In this document: piece by piece, positions 7,142 to 17,000 of the stretch | Position numbering within the stretch: position 1 is the first letter of the stretch | How the letters are laid out: each line of letters opens with the position of its first letter | Assembly (NCBI RefSeq): GCF_001006305.1 | Contig: NZ_LBHJ01000004.1 | Location: forward strand, 744,001 to 808,000 | Source of the DNA: Silvibacterium bohemicum | GTDB taxonomy: Bacteria > Acidobacteriota > Terriglobia > Terriglobales > Acidobacteriaceae | Direction of reading: 5' to 3' | Length of the DNA stretch: 64,000 nucleotides | Notes under the pieces: model-generated | What the model saw: the letters and a program-made list of their open reading frames with translations, nothing else | What the model was told of the DNA's origin: nothing | The model's database searches: none | Position numbers and translations under genes: made by a program

Positions 7142-8791
7142 TCAGCTGAGAGCGACCGTCAGCTTCGTCACCGAAGACGGCGGCAGGGTAACCTTCACCG
7201 ACTTGCCGCTTGCAGTCGCCTGAACAGTCTTTGCCGTTACAGCATCCGGCTGCTCGAAGGTGTTGTGAGCGTGAATCTCATCTCCCGCGAGGACCGCTGC
7301 CTCGACGGAGCCGACCGAACCCTGGCCGCGTAGAAAAATTTCCGTATCGCGGGCATCGGTTAAATGCGGATTTGTAATCGTCACGGTGACGATCTTGCCT
7401 TTCACCGATGCCGATCCATTCAGACCCCACAGCGAGCCGGCCTTCTCCGCCGCGTTTTCGTCCCATGGACCATGCACATCGGCTTGTGCTGCAAAGGTCA
7501 CACCCGGCGCTGAGAACTCGGTGCGCACCGCCTGTCCTCCCTGATGAGCGGCGTACATATGGAAGACGTAGTAGTTGGGAGTGTTCACGAAGTGGTCTTC
7601 GTGCGCCAGGAAGAGCGAGTTGATGCAGTTGATGAGCTGCGCGCAGGCCGCCATTCCAACTTTGTCCGCGTTGCGCAGGAAGATGTCCAGCGTGAGCGCC
7701 GTCATGATGGCGTCGCGCATGGTGATCTGCTCGCCGAAGATGTGCGAGGGATCGAGCTCGGTGCCCATGCGATACCACGGCCCATACTCGTCGACCACCA
7801 GCTTCACGCGGTGCTCCGGATCGTAAACACCCATCGCCGACCAGTGATCGAGAATGATCCTCTCCATGCGGTTGGCCTTCGCGTAGGAGGGATAAACATC
7901 CGCCACCTCGAACTTCAACGCTTCGGGAAGGTCCGTGTAGTAATGCAGCGACAGGGCCCACGGCGGAGGGATGGGACGGTCGTGAAGAGTGCTCTCGAAA
8001 AACTTCGAGGTCCAGGCCACGTCATCCTGATTGGGACCCGATGCGACAAATTTCAGATCCAGCCCGTAGTGAGGAACCCAGGCCTGAAAGCGCCGGTACT
8101 CCGAGGCATACTGCTCGGGCGTAAAGTTGCCGCCGCAGCCCCAGCTCTCGTTGCCGATCCCCCAGTACTGCACGTTGTAGGGATCGCGCGTACCGCCCTG
8201 AGCGCGTATGTCCGCATAGGCCGTGCTTCCCGCCGGAGAATTGCAATACTCGACCCACTGGTCGAAGGCGTAGGCGGGCAGGCTGCGCAGGTTCGCAGCT
8301 ATGTAGGGCTCCGCGCCGCTCAACTTGCACAGCCGGGCAAACTCATCGGTTCCGAACTGGTTGGGTTCGAACTTCACCGGCGAATTGTTGGAAAGCTTTT
8401 CCGCATGCGGCTCGTCCGCCCAGAAATCCGTCCTTTTCGGCCGCTTGTCGCGTGGCCCGATGCCATCGCGCCAGTCGTAGGAATCGGCAAAGCAGCCTCC
8501 AGGCCAGCGAATGACCGGCGCCTGGATCGCCTTCAGGCGCTCGATCAGCTGCGTTCGTATGCCGCCGGTATTCGCGATCTTCGACTTCTCGCCGACCCAG
8601 ACGCCGTCATAGATCACGCCGCCCAGATGCTCGATGAAATGCCCGAAGATAGCCGGCGCGACGGTCGCGACCGGCTCATCAAGCAGGATCTCGACATGTG
8701 CGTCAGAAGTAGCAGCAAAACCGGGCCGCTGCGAAAAAACGAAGGTGGCGCCGGTAAGGGCAGAGGCTTTCAGAAACTCTCTTCGTTGCAT
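7142..8791 (-). CDS. GH51 alpha-L-arabinofuranosidase with Tat-type signal
   Basis: Releases arabinose from arabinan or arabinoxylan side chains. 549 residues. The N-terminus MQRREFLKAS has a twin-arginine motif, so export by the Tat system is likely. The GH51 barrel carries the acid/base E215 in GIGNESWGCGG and the nucleophile E335 in VVDEYGPWY; a C-terminal beta domain follows. The ATG at 8791 has an AGGA site about 6 bases upstream and starts exactly at the Tat signal. Together with the neighbouring GH16 gene it suggests plant or fungal polysaccharide breakdown. Confidence 0.92.
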   Translation of the reverse strand: MQRREFLKASALTGATFVFSQRPGFAATSDAHVEILLDEPVATVAPAIFGHFIEHLGGVIYDGVWVGEKSKIANTGGIRTQLIERLKAIQAPVIRWPGGCFADSYDWRDGIGPRDKRPKRTDFWADEPHAEKLSNNSPVKFEPNQFGTDEFARLCKLSGAEPYIAANLRSLPAYAFDQWVEYCNSPAGSTAYADIRAQGGTRDPYNVQYWGIGNESWGCGGNFTPEQYASEYRRFQAWVPHYGLDLKFVASGPNQDDVAWTSKFFESTLHDRPIPPPWALSLHYYTDLPEALKFEVADVYPSYAKANRMERIILDHWSAMGVYDPEHRVKLVVDEYGPWYRMGTELDPSHIFGEQITMRDAIMTALTLDIFLRNADKVGMAACAQLINCINSLFLAHEDHFVNTPNYYVFHMYAAHQGGQAVRTEFSAPGVTFAAQADVHGPWDENAAEKAGSLWGLNGSASVKGKIVTVTITNPHLTDARDTEIFLRGQGSVGSVEAAVLAGDEIHAHNTFEQPDAVTAKTVQATASGKSVKVTLPPSSVTKLTVALS

Positions 8792-8901
8792 TTCTATCCT
8801 TTTGGGAAGCGTGAGTGTTGGACCGGCGGGACCGGCGCGACTCGAATGAGAAAACATTTACCCAACTTCCGTCAAGAATCTTCTCGACCGGCCCCGGCAG
8901 C

Positions 8902-9759
8902 TCAGGAAGAGATTTCCAAGGCAAGCTTCTCACGGAGTGCAATCACCTCGTCACGCGACCCTCGCGCCGCCGCTTTGCGGTCGCCATAGTGACTCGCAAT
9001 GCCCGAAAAAGCCAGATGCGCATGGATACCACGCAGTCCCAGCGCCGTGAGCAGGTGCGGCCCGAAAGTTATATCCGCGTAATAACAAAGATCTATCTCG
9101 CGGCCACCCGGAATTTCATACGCGACTGCCGCAGGAAACACAGGAGTTTCCCGCCGGACCGCGGCCTCAAAGAGCGCTGGAAAGAAGCCCAGCACCGAAC
9201 TGCCGTCAGTACTGGTGCCCTCGGGAAAGAGCACTACCAGAACTCCTTCTTCGAGCGCCGCACCTATTTTTTTTGATACGGAATCGAGAACCGAACCGCG
9301 GCCCCGCTCCACAAAGATCGTTCCCCCGCATCGGGCAAGAATGCCGAAGAGCGGCCAGGATAAAACTTCGGATTTCGAGACGAAGATGCAGGGCATCAAC
9401 GACGAGAAGAAAAGGATATCTAGGTAACTCAGATGGTTGGAAACGATCAGCCCCGAGGCAGGCAGAGATCCCGATGCGCTTACTCGCATTCCGAGCCTGC
9501 GCACGATCATGTTGCAGGCGCGATGAAGCCACAGAGCGCGAAGCCGAGGACTCACATCGCCTCGACACTGCGCCCGCAGAACTGCAAAACGAAGTAAGAC
9601 TTCAAGCAAGCTGAATAAGAGGACGAGAGCGCGGAAAGCGCTGCGTACACTGCGTGCGATTACTGTTCGTCGACCAGGAACCTGTTTCTCGCCGCCGGCG
9701 ATAGCTGCGCCAGGTCCAGCAAGGTCAGAAAGTCGATCGTCTTGAATGCCCTGTCCCAT
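8902..9759 (-). CDS. olsA: PlsC-type lysophospholipid acyltransferase, probable OlsA
   Basis: Transfers an acyl chain to a lysolipid at the inner membrane. The PlsC signature HxxxxD is H109-D114 (NHLSYLD) and the acyl-acceptor motif FPEGTS is at 178-183; a hydrophobic segment precedes them (about 42-62). The frame overlaps the upstream N-acyltransferase gene by 100 bases from the only ATG (9759). The residues before about 34 look non-domain, so translation may start near 9660 at an unusual codon or at TTG 9609. Position directly after an olsB-like gene suggests O-acylation of lyso-ornithine lipid; a phosphatidic-acid role is the alternative. Confidence 0.75.
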   Translation of the reverse strand: MGQGIQDDRLSDLAGPGAAIAGGEKQVPGRRTVIARSVRSAFRALVLLFSLLEVLLRFAVLRAQCRGDVSPRLRALWLHRACNMIVRRLGMRVSASGSLPASGLIVSNHLSYLDILFFSSLMPCIFVSKSEVLSWPLFGILARCGGTIFVERGRGSVLDSVSKKIGAALEEGVLVVLFPEGTSTDGSSVLGFFPALFEAAVRRETPVFPAAVAYEIPGGREIDLCYYADITFGPHLLTALGLRGIHAHLAFSGIASHYGDRKAAARGSRDEVIALREKLALEISS

Positions 9760-10550
9760 GCTGGTGTGCCGCAGATCCTCGCTCCCACTCCAATATAAGT
9801 CTTGAGCAGTTTCGGAACCTTGATCGGCATCTCACTGATCAGCGTCTCGCTCGAGGTCGATGCCGGAGGCAGCGCATAGGAGCTGGTGGGAACCGTCCGC
9901 AGCTCAGGAGCGACCAGGAACGAAGAAAGCTGTCCGAAAACAGTCCAGCCCGATTGAGGATCTTCCGAGTTCAGCGAGGAGCAGCCGATCAGGTACCGGA
10001 GTCCATAAAACTTCGCGTACTGTGCGATGCCGCGCCAAAGCAAATTCAAAACCTCGCTCGAGCGATGGTCGCGGTCGATGGACGCGCGGCCAAGTTCCAG
10101 AACTTCAGAGCGAATCCGCTCGTAGGGCGTGAAGTCAAATTCCTGGGCGCTGTAATATCCGATGTTGCGCTTGGCCATGGCTCCGGATTGCATCCGGTAG
10201 GTTCCAACAATCTCGCCTCTGGAGCGATCCTCGACGATGAGGTGGTCGCAGAATAGATCGAACTCGTCCTGATCCATCCCCGTGGAGTAAGAAGAGGACA
10301 AACCCTCCCCCAGTTCAATATTGAAGACCTTGAAACGCAGACGGCATGCGGATTCACGCTCGGCCAGGGACTGGGCAACTCGAATCTGGTACTTACCCGT
10401 CTCAATCGAGATCCAAGGTTGGAAGGCGGCAGGAGGTACTACCGGGACACTCTGGTGAAAATTGCCAGCATCCGCAATCTCGAAAGTACCCGCCGCACTC
10501 GAGTTGAGCCGGCGTGGCTTCCTATGCCCGTAAGAGGAGATCATGCGCAT
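9660..10550 (-). CDS. olsB: GNAT-fold N-acyltransferase, probable OlsB
   Basis: A 296-residue protein of the hemolysin-like/OlsB acyltransferase group (acyl-ACP-dependent N-acyltransferases). Typical features are the early VFNIELGEGL segment, the central VGTYRMQS strand and ELGRASIDRDHRSS, followed by YLIGCSSL. OlsB moves a 3-hydroxyacyl chain onto ornithine, giving lyso-ornithine lipid. Its stop overlaps the downstream PlsC frame, which is the olsB-olsA pattern. The ATG at 10550 was preferred over a TTG at 10598; ATG 10544 is also possible. The ornithine substrate is inferred. Confidence 0.7.
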   Translation of the reverse strand: MRMISSYGHRKPRRLNSSAAGTFEIADAGNFHQSVPVVPPAAFQPWISIETGKYQIRVAQSLAERESACRLRFKVFNIELGEGLSSSYSTGMDQDEFDLFCDHLIVEDRSRGEIVGTYRMQSGAMAKRNIGYYSAQEFDFTPYERIRSEVLELGRASIDRDHRSSEVLNLLWRGIAQYAKFYGLRYLIGCSSLNSEDPQSGWTVFGQLSSFLVAPELRTVPTSSYALPPASTSSETLISEMPIKVPKLLKTYIGVGARICGTPAWDRAFKTIDFLTLLDLAQLSPAARNRFLVDEQ

Positions 10551-10766
10551 ATCATGCGCTGAGAATCTTGAACAATTCTTAAAGTATTGCGAAAACAAAG
10601 CTAATTCTCGATGAACGAGACACTATAGGATGAGTTGAAGCATTCTTAATTTTTGGAGAAGAAAATCGTCCGATCCCGAAGTCGTAATACGTTGATAGGG
10701 TGGACCTGCTGTTCTTCAATGAGTGAAGTAAATGCAGTTAACTAGGAAGGGTAATCAAAACAACAC

Positions 10767-10997
10767 ATGACACGTGAACAAATCATTGCGTCGATTGACG
10801 ACGAACTTGACCGACTTCATCAGGTAAGAAAGCTACTGCAAAGTGCGGGTAGCCAGAGTTTTACTGGAATAGCAACTGGCAAGGCCGCTCCTAAACGGAT
10901 CCTCAGTCCGGAAGCCCGCCAGCGCATCGCCGCCGCGCAAAAGCGCCGCTGGGCCAAGCAGCGGAAAGAGACGTCCGCTACCGTGGCGAAAAAGTAA
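10767..10997 (+). CDS. Small basic conserved protein, unknown function
   Basis: A 76-residue protein in two parts: an acidic/amphipathic helix (about 4-27) and a basic C-terminal helix around SPEARQRIAAAQKRRWAKQR (47-66). The second part resembles short DNA-binding or nucleoid-associated tails seen in many Acidobacteriota small proteins, but no family can be named. The stop is 5 bases before dut, so the two may be co-transcribed. A GGAAGGG stretch lies about 17 bases upstream of the ATG, rather far for a ribosome site. Confidence 0.65.
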   Translation: MTREQIIASIDDELDRLHQVRKLLQSAGSQSFTGIATGKAAPKRILSPEARQRIAAAQKRRWAKQRKETSATVAKK

Positions 10998-11002
10998 CAA
11001 GG

Positions 11003-11497
11003 ATGTTGAAGGTCAAACTGCTGCATCCTGAAGCTCAGCCGCCAACGGTCAACTATGCAGGGAGCGACCTGGGCTTCGACCTCTACTCTGTAGAAGATGT
11101 TCTCCTCCCCCCGGGGGTTCCAGTCAAAGTTCGCACGGGCATAGCGGTAGAAGGGCCGACTGGCTGGGGCTTCGTTCTCGGCGATCGATCCTCCATGGCC
11201 GCAAAAGGTATCACCTATGCCGGTGGCCGCATTGATGCGGGATATCGCGGAGAGCTTCTCGTCTGCCTTATCAATATCAATCAGCCTGACTACACGATCC
11301 AGTCCGTACGCGACGATTCGGGCCGGCTCACTGACGTGACGCTCGCCCGCACCGACGCCAGCGTCCATATCCGCAAAGGAGACAAGATCGCGCAGATGTC
11401 TCCCTTCGAATCCCGCACCTCTTTGGAAATTGTGGTGGTCGAGGAGTTATCGGAAAGCGGCCGTGGCGCAAAGGGTTTTGGCTCGTCCGGCCGCTAA
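11003..11497 (+). CDS. dut: dUTP diphosphatase
   Basis: Hydrolyses dUTP to dUMP and PPi, keeping uracil out of DNA and feeding dTMP synthesis. All five trimeric dUTPase motifs are visible in 164 residues: AGSDLGFDLYS, GDRSSMAAKGI, GGRIDAGYRGEL (catalytic Asp), KGDKIAQM and the C-terminal P-loop-like RGAKGFGSSG. It is slightly longer than usual because of an insert between motifs 3 and 4 (about QSVRDDSGRLTD). Lies 5 bases after the small basic protein. Confidence 0.93.
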   Translation: MLKVKLLHPEAQPPTVNYAGSDLGFDLYSVEDVLLPPGVPVKVRTGIAVEGPTGWGFVLGDRSSMAAKGITYAGGRIDAGYRGELLVCLININQPDYTIQSVRDDSGRLTDVTLARTDASVHIRKGDKIAQMSPFESRTSLEIVVVEELSESGRGAKGFGSSGR

Positions 11498-11520
11498 CGG
11501 GTCTTACTTACAGATAGTTT

Positions 11521-11883
11521 TTACTTGCGAAGATAAGCGTCGGTTCCATCGAGCCAATCGGCGCGAGGCGGCGTGAAGACATCCAGGTCAACGGTGTCTT
11601 CCAAAGCTTCCGCGCTGTGCGGCAAATTTGGCGGTATCACCAGTACCTCTCCGGCGCGAACGACGACCTCCTCGCCGTCTCCTAGAACAAACTTCAATGC
11701 CCCTTCGAGTATGTAGGTTATCTGCTCATTGGGATGATTGTGACGCGGCACGATGCAGCCTTTGCGCAGCGTGATTCGCGCCAGCATTCCCTGTTCGCCG
11801 TGAACAAACTGACGATCCAGCAGTGGATTCATGTGGTCCACCGGTATCTTGGCAAAGCTGGTGTACTTCCATTTCTCTGACAT
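11521..11883 (-). CDS. Single-domain cupin protein
   Basis: 120 residues forming one cupin beta-barrel. Motif 1 is visible as RHNHPNEQITYILEG, with the H-x-H and Glu metal ligands, and motif 2 as PPNLPHSAEA with the third histidine. It probably binds Fe, Mn or Zn; the substrate is unknown. Members of this small group often sit as stand-alone genes in soil bacteria. Convergent with dut. An AAGGGG stretch lies upstream of the ATG. Confidence 0.82.
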   Translation of the reverse strand: MSEKWKYTSFAKIPVDHMNPLLDRQFVHGEQGMLARITLRKGCIVPRHNHPNEQITYILEGALKFVLGDGEEVVVRAGEVLVIPPNLPHSAEALEDTVDLDVFTPPRADWLDGTDAYLRK

Positions 11884-11933
11884 GGCAATCCCCTTCTCTT
11901 CACAGACTATAAGACGAGGGACACGGCGATGAG

Positions 11934-12665
11934 TCAGTGCGAATCAGGCGGTGATGCTGCGATATTCCGTCCGAAGTGAAAGGTCGGCCCCACCGAATAG
12001 CGTACCGTCCATGTCCCATTGGCGAGCAGGTCATTGAAGAGTCTCCAGTAGACGAGATCGGCCTGCAGGCGAATGCCGAAATGCCGCGTCGCATTCCATT
12101 CGCCGCCTCCACCGAAACCATAGAAGCCCGTCCAATCCACCTTGGAACCCGCGGGCACAAGCTGCTCCACGATGGCTGTAGCTACCGGATCTGCCGGGCG
12201 CGGGGTGACCGTTTGCCGGATCGCCCCCAGCGACGGTCGTACGAAGAGAGTGACCGGCTTGAGATGCCGATACGTGAGTTGTGGCCCCAATGCAAAGGTT
12301 TGGGAAAAAGCATTCGTTGGAACGACCAGCTGGTAGCTGGGCGGAATCAACCCTGCCGCGATCAGCTCTTCGATCTCCAGCCCCAGCTCCTGCTGAAGGG
12401 ATGTCTTGAGCAGGTTCGGCGTGAGCGCGTTGTGGCCGCTCACCACCGAATAATCGAATCCGAGAGAGAGCCAGGTGCGCAGACTCTCGCCGGCCTGGAG
12501 ATGGAAGCCGCGTTCCGCCAGATTCAGCTCCGGCGTCTCGAAGCCTGTAAATCCTGCGTAGAGATCGTATCGTCTGACGTCCGTTTGTTGAGCGTGAACC
12601 TGAAGGGCCGGCAAAGAGACTGCGAGCACGAGAAGGAGTTTGCGTGCGTCCGTTGGAAGGAACAT
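11934..12665 (-). CDS. Outer-membrane beta-barrel protein, unknown function
   Basis: 243 residues with a signal peptide (about 1-25, ending VHA) and alternating hydrophobic strands with Gly/aromatic pattern: YDLYAGFTGFE at the N-terminus, FYGFGGGGEW later, and a final strand VRYSVGPTFHFG. This is the usual look of small OmpA/OmpW-like barrels in Acidobacteriota. No specific family is recognised. The ATG at 12665 has GGGAG 6 bases upstream and opens the signal peptide. Divergent from guaB. Confidence 0.68.
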   Translation of the reverse strand: MFLPTDARKLLLVLAVSLPALQVHAQQTDVRRYDLYAGFTGFETPELNLAERGFHLQAGESLRTWLSLGFDYSVVSGHNALTPNLLKTSLQQELGLEIEELIAAGLIPPSYQLVVPTNAFSQTFALGPQLTYRHLKPVTLFVRPSLGAIRQTVTPRPADPVATAIVEQLVPAGSKVDWTGFYGFGGGGEWNATRHFGIRLQADLVYWRLFNDLLANGTWTVRYSVGPTFHFGRNIAASPPDSH

Positions 12666-12783
12666 GTGAGCTCCCGGCGGACGATTCGGAACTGCACTAC
12701 CCTCGTCCGATTCCCGCCGTATCAAACGCGTGAATAGTCTCGCTTGTCAACAAGTTGTGAATTGACGGGTCCAGGGCCTCGAT

Positions 12784-12814
12784 TTGCCGCTAAAGTCCGG
12801 TTTCGCACTACAAT
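12784..12814 (+). promoter_or_regulatory. Candidate guaB promoter
   Basis: TTGCCG (12784-12789) and TACAAT (12809-12814) are separated by 19 bases. A start about 7 bases after the -10 box would fall at the base of the leader hairpin. Spacing is longer than ideal, so this is a candidate only. Confidence 0.35.
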
Positions 12815-12823
12815 ATTTGGAAG

Positions 12824-12877
12824 GCACCGCCCCGGAGGAAGCTCTGTATCCTCCCTGGGTAGCGGTGCATCTTTTTT
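12824..12877 (+). promoter_or_regulatory. Terminator-like leader hairpin directly before guaB (candidate attenuator)
   Basis: Bases 12824-12830 pair with 12862-12868, 12831-12833 with 12857-12859 and 12834-12839 with 12849-12854: 16 pairs with two 2-base bulges and a 9-base loop. A six-T run follows at 12872-12877, and the guaB ATG is at 12880. No gene on this strand lies upstream that would need this terminator. The only GGAGG sequence is buried in the stem (12834-12838). It therefore looks like transcriptional attenuation or start-site control of guaB. Confidence 0.6.
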
Positions 12878-12879
12878 AT

Positions 12880-14403
<1,524 letters not shown>

Positions 14404-14515
14404 GACTGGCCGTCCAGGCGTCCGCCGCTTCGCGGCACACATTGGTCCTCAATTTGTTTGAGTATTTACTCGATGCTCCATCCTTCACAGTTTTCTTGTT
14501 AAGGGTGGGAGACCG

Positions 14516-16087
14516 TTAGTTTCTTGGGCCCAAAGATCCGCTCCGCTTGCGTAGAATCACCTTCCGCCGCGTGCGCCAGTCTTCATTCAAACCAATAACT
14601 TCCCACGGAATCTCCGCCGCGAGATAGCTAAGAACTGTATCGGTCGCGGGATGAATCCTCAGCGCGGGCGCGATCAGGTAAAGCATCGGCGGCTGATCGG
14701 AAAGCTCGATGCCCGGGAAGTAGCCATGCCGCTGAAACGCCTGTTCGCGATGCAGCTTCCGAACCCGGCACCAGTAGTCGAGCGCCTGCAGCGGCAGGTG
14801 AAGATCGTCATCGGCTTTCACCTCGATCACTGCCAGCTGACCGGAGTGCGTAACTGTGAGCAGGTCCAGCATTCCCCGATCGCCTGCTGACAATGCCGGC
14901 ACCTGTGTGTAAATCATCTCCGCTCGAATGCCCGGCTCGAGCTCTGCGATATCCCTTCGCAGCGCGGACTCCAGCCATCGCTCGGGTTGAAGACGATACA
15001 GAGGATTGCGCAGGGTTCCGCTTTCGCAGCGATTCTCAAAAAGCCGCTGGGTGAGATCGCGAAAGAGATCCTCGTTCTCGGGAGTGAGCGGAGTTTCATT
15101 CGCTCCCGCTCCAAACGTGACTTCATCATGGATCGCGAAGGAATTGGCTGCGAATTCGCGGCGGATGCGGGCAAACTCCAGCCCATGCAAGGCCAGAGAG
15201 ACCTCCGCCGGTCCGTTGGCTCGCAGCTCCGCCGTCGCACGCAGCCCCGGGTCCAGTAACCCCAGCACGCGGTCGATTGCCTTGCCGCAGCGCTCCAGAG
15301 CCGTCCGTGGATTGAAGGCATGCATCAGCTTTACCTGGAGATTGCCGCTCTCGCTGCAGTCGATCACGGCAAGTTCTTCCGACCGCGCGTCCAGTTCGTA
15401 GAGCTCGTACTTGGCCGCGAAGCGATTGAGCCACGCCATGCGCGCTTTGATCGTGCGCGATGTCCCGGCGGGAACGACTACCTTCAGCCCCTCGAAAAAT
15501 CTCTTTCCGTCTCCCTGCTCGCGGCAGTGAGCCAGCCACAGAATGCCCAGGGTGAGAATGCCGTCGATGGTCGCAGGCGATTCTTCTGAATTGACCGCAA
15601 TCAGAGCCCAGTTCGTCATACCTCGACGCAGCACGCCGCGGGTATAGGCCGGCCCGAAGCTGTGCTCCAGATCGGTTGCGGTGCGCAGGTTGTCGACCGA
15701 CCAGCCGGGGAAAGCCCGGGTGAGCACCCGCTCCAGCAGATGCTGATAGCGGGTCCGTGCCAGGTCGCGTGTCGAAGGAGAGCGATGGTCGCGAGTCGGA
15801 ACGATTTCGAAGAATTGCGGGCGGCTTTGACCAAAGCGGCGGCTCTCGATGCGCAGCGAGTCTTTGCGCTCCCGCACACCGCAGACGGTGCGCACCATGT
15901 TCCGCTCTTCCGACCAGAGATGGAGCAGGCAGCGCCCGTTTTCGGAGCTCAGAGAATACCGCGCTGACGCCATGTCGAAGATGACGCGGCCATCTTCCAG
16001 CACGGCAGCCTGGGGATTTTCGATGAAAAAATCGTCCAGCACACGGACCAGATCCGTAGCAGGGCTTTCAGCTTCGACGGGGGGCAT
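14516..16087 (-). CDS. Uncharacterised protein with C-terminal PD-(D/E)XK nuclease-like domain
   Basis: 523 residues, no signal peptide or membrane segment. The C-terminal third carries a restriction-endonuclease-fold pattern: D408 (MLDLL), then E422-V-K424 (AVIEVKAD) and Q434 in LQALDYW, with an upstream helix PERWLE. A second conserved-looking block, SFGPAYTRGVLRRGMTNWAL, lies near 144-163. The middle could be a helical scaffold. I do not recognise a named family. It is flanked by guaB and a YfiT-like gene with no restriction, methylase or defence partner. A TTG start at 16111 is possible. Confidence 0.7.
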   Translation of the reverse strand: MPPVEAESPATDLVRVLDDFFIENPQAAVLEDGRVIFDMASARYSLSSENGRCLLHLWSEERNMVRTVCGVRERKDSLRIESRRFGQSRPQFFEIVPTRDHRSPSTRDLARTRYQHLLERVLTRAFPGWSVDNLRTATDLEHSFGPAYTRGVLRRGMTNWALIAVNSEESPATIDGILTLGILWLAHCREQGDGKRFFEGLKVVVPAGTSRTIKARMAWLNRFAAKYELYELDARSEELAVIDCSESGNLQVKLMHAFNPRTALERCGKAIDRVLGLLDPGLRATAELRANGPAEVSLALHGLEFARIRREFAANSFAIHDEVTFGAGANETPLTPENEDLFRDLTQRLFENRCESGTLRNPLYRLQPERWLESALRRDIAELEPGIRAEMIYTQVPALSAGDRGMLDLLTVTHSGQLAVIEVKADDDLHLPLQALDYWCRVRKLHREQAFQRHGYFPGIELSDQPPMLYLIAPALRIHPATDTVLSYLAAEIPWEVIGLNEDWRTRRKVILRKRSGSLGPRN

Positions 16088-16132
16088 GGCTGCGATGATG
16101 CAGCCCGCCAAAATGCCCCGGCAAGCGAATTG

Positions 16133-16672
16133 CTACCAGCCGCGACTCTTTCGTAACTCGGTGATGTGGGCGATGTGATGGCGGCAGTGCCAGTCGTACA
16201 TGGCCGCGACTTTGGCCACAGTCGTGGGGCCGCCTTCCGAATGCTTGTAGCCCTTCTGCCAGTCTTCCGGCGTTAGAGACTCGAAAAGCGCAACCCACCG
16301 CCGGTGGACCGGCTCCAGCAGTTCAAGCGAGATTTCGACTGGAAGGGTGCGCGCGTCGGAGAGCTCTGCCCACGATTTTTCGTCGTAAGCCAGCGCCACG
16401 GGCCAATCTTCGGTCAAAGCCTGTCGCGTGCGGCAATAGGCGTTCATGTGACTGTCGGCGACATGGTGAACGAGCTGCCGGACCGTCCATCCGCCTTCGC
16501 GGTAGGGAGTATCGATCTGGACGCGGCTCAGGCCGTCCACGGCGGCGCGCATATTTTCAGGGGTAGCTGCCAGCGTCGCGATGTGGCCGCGAAGCTGCTC
16601 GGCGTCGATGGTTTCAGACGAGACAAATCGCCCGATGGGATACCTTGAATCGAAATTCACAATGCTTGCCAT
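16133..16672 (-). CDS. YfiT/DinB-family putative metal-dependent transferase
   Basis: 179 residues of the DinB_2 four-helix fold, close in pattern to YfiT, a putative bacillithiol S-transferase/metal hydrolase. Seen: TPYREGGWTVRQLVHHVADSH (the first metal His) and the C-terminal DWHCRHHIAH with two further histidines. Its real function may be conjugating thiols to toxic electrophiles in the cytosol; the thiol is not shown here. The next gene on this strand upstream is the small His-rich peptide gene at 16748. Confidence 0.8.
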   Translation of the reverse strand: MASIVNFDSRYPIGRFVSSETIDAEQLRGHIATLAATPENMRAAVDGLSRVQIDTPYREGGWTVRQLVHHVADSHMNAYCRTRQALTEDWPVALAYDEKSWAELSDARTLPVEISLELLEPVHRRWVALFESLTPEDWQKGYKHSEGGPTTVAKVAAMYDWHCRHHIAHITELRKSRGW

Positions 16673-16747
16673 GCAGACTGAAGTATCCCACAGGAGAGTT
16701 GGAACGGGTGCAGCGTCCAGTTACAGACACCCGTTTCCGGCTTCCGG

Positions 16748-16858
16748 CTAGGCGTGACGGTGGTGGCGATGGTGACGGCGGTGGTGGTGATGAACCGGCT
16801 GGGCAAAAGCCGAAGCCGAAAACACCAGCACCAGGGAGAGCAAAAGAAGCTTCTTCAT
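16748..16858 (-). CDS. 36-residue secreted histidine-rich peptide
   Basis: A very short gene: a clear Sec signal peptide (MKKLLLLSLVLVFSASAFAQ, residues 1-20) followed by only 16 residues, PVHHHHRRHHRHHRHA, with nine His and four Arg. An AGGA site lies 7 bases before the ATG. The mature part could bind Ni, Cu, Zn or heme, or polyanions such as LPS; no function is known to me. It sits between the YfiT-like gene and tldD (divergent, about 140 bases away). The signal peptide and ribosome site make a chance frame unlikely. Confidence 0.7.
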   Translation of the reverse strand: MKKLLLLSLVLVFSASAFAQPVHHHHRRHHRHHRHA

Positions 16859-17000
16859 GGCACCATCCTAGCAATAACAGCAGAGGGAAGGTTGAGAAGG
16901 TTTCGACAGGGCTCTCAGAAGTTACCACGCCACGCATTCACTCTCCGACCCCGAAAAGCATAGAATTGAGGAAGCAGCTTCAGAAATCCACAGGGTGGGT

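Noticed and set aside
7544-8989. 481-residue plus-strand frame opposite GH51
   Set aside because: Shadow of the GH51 gene, whose active-site motifs are unambiguous.
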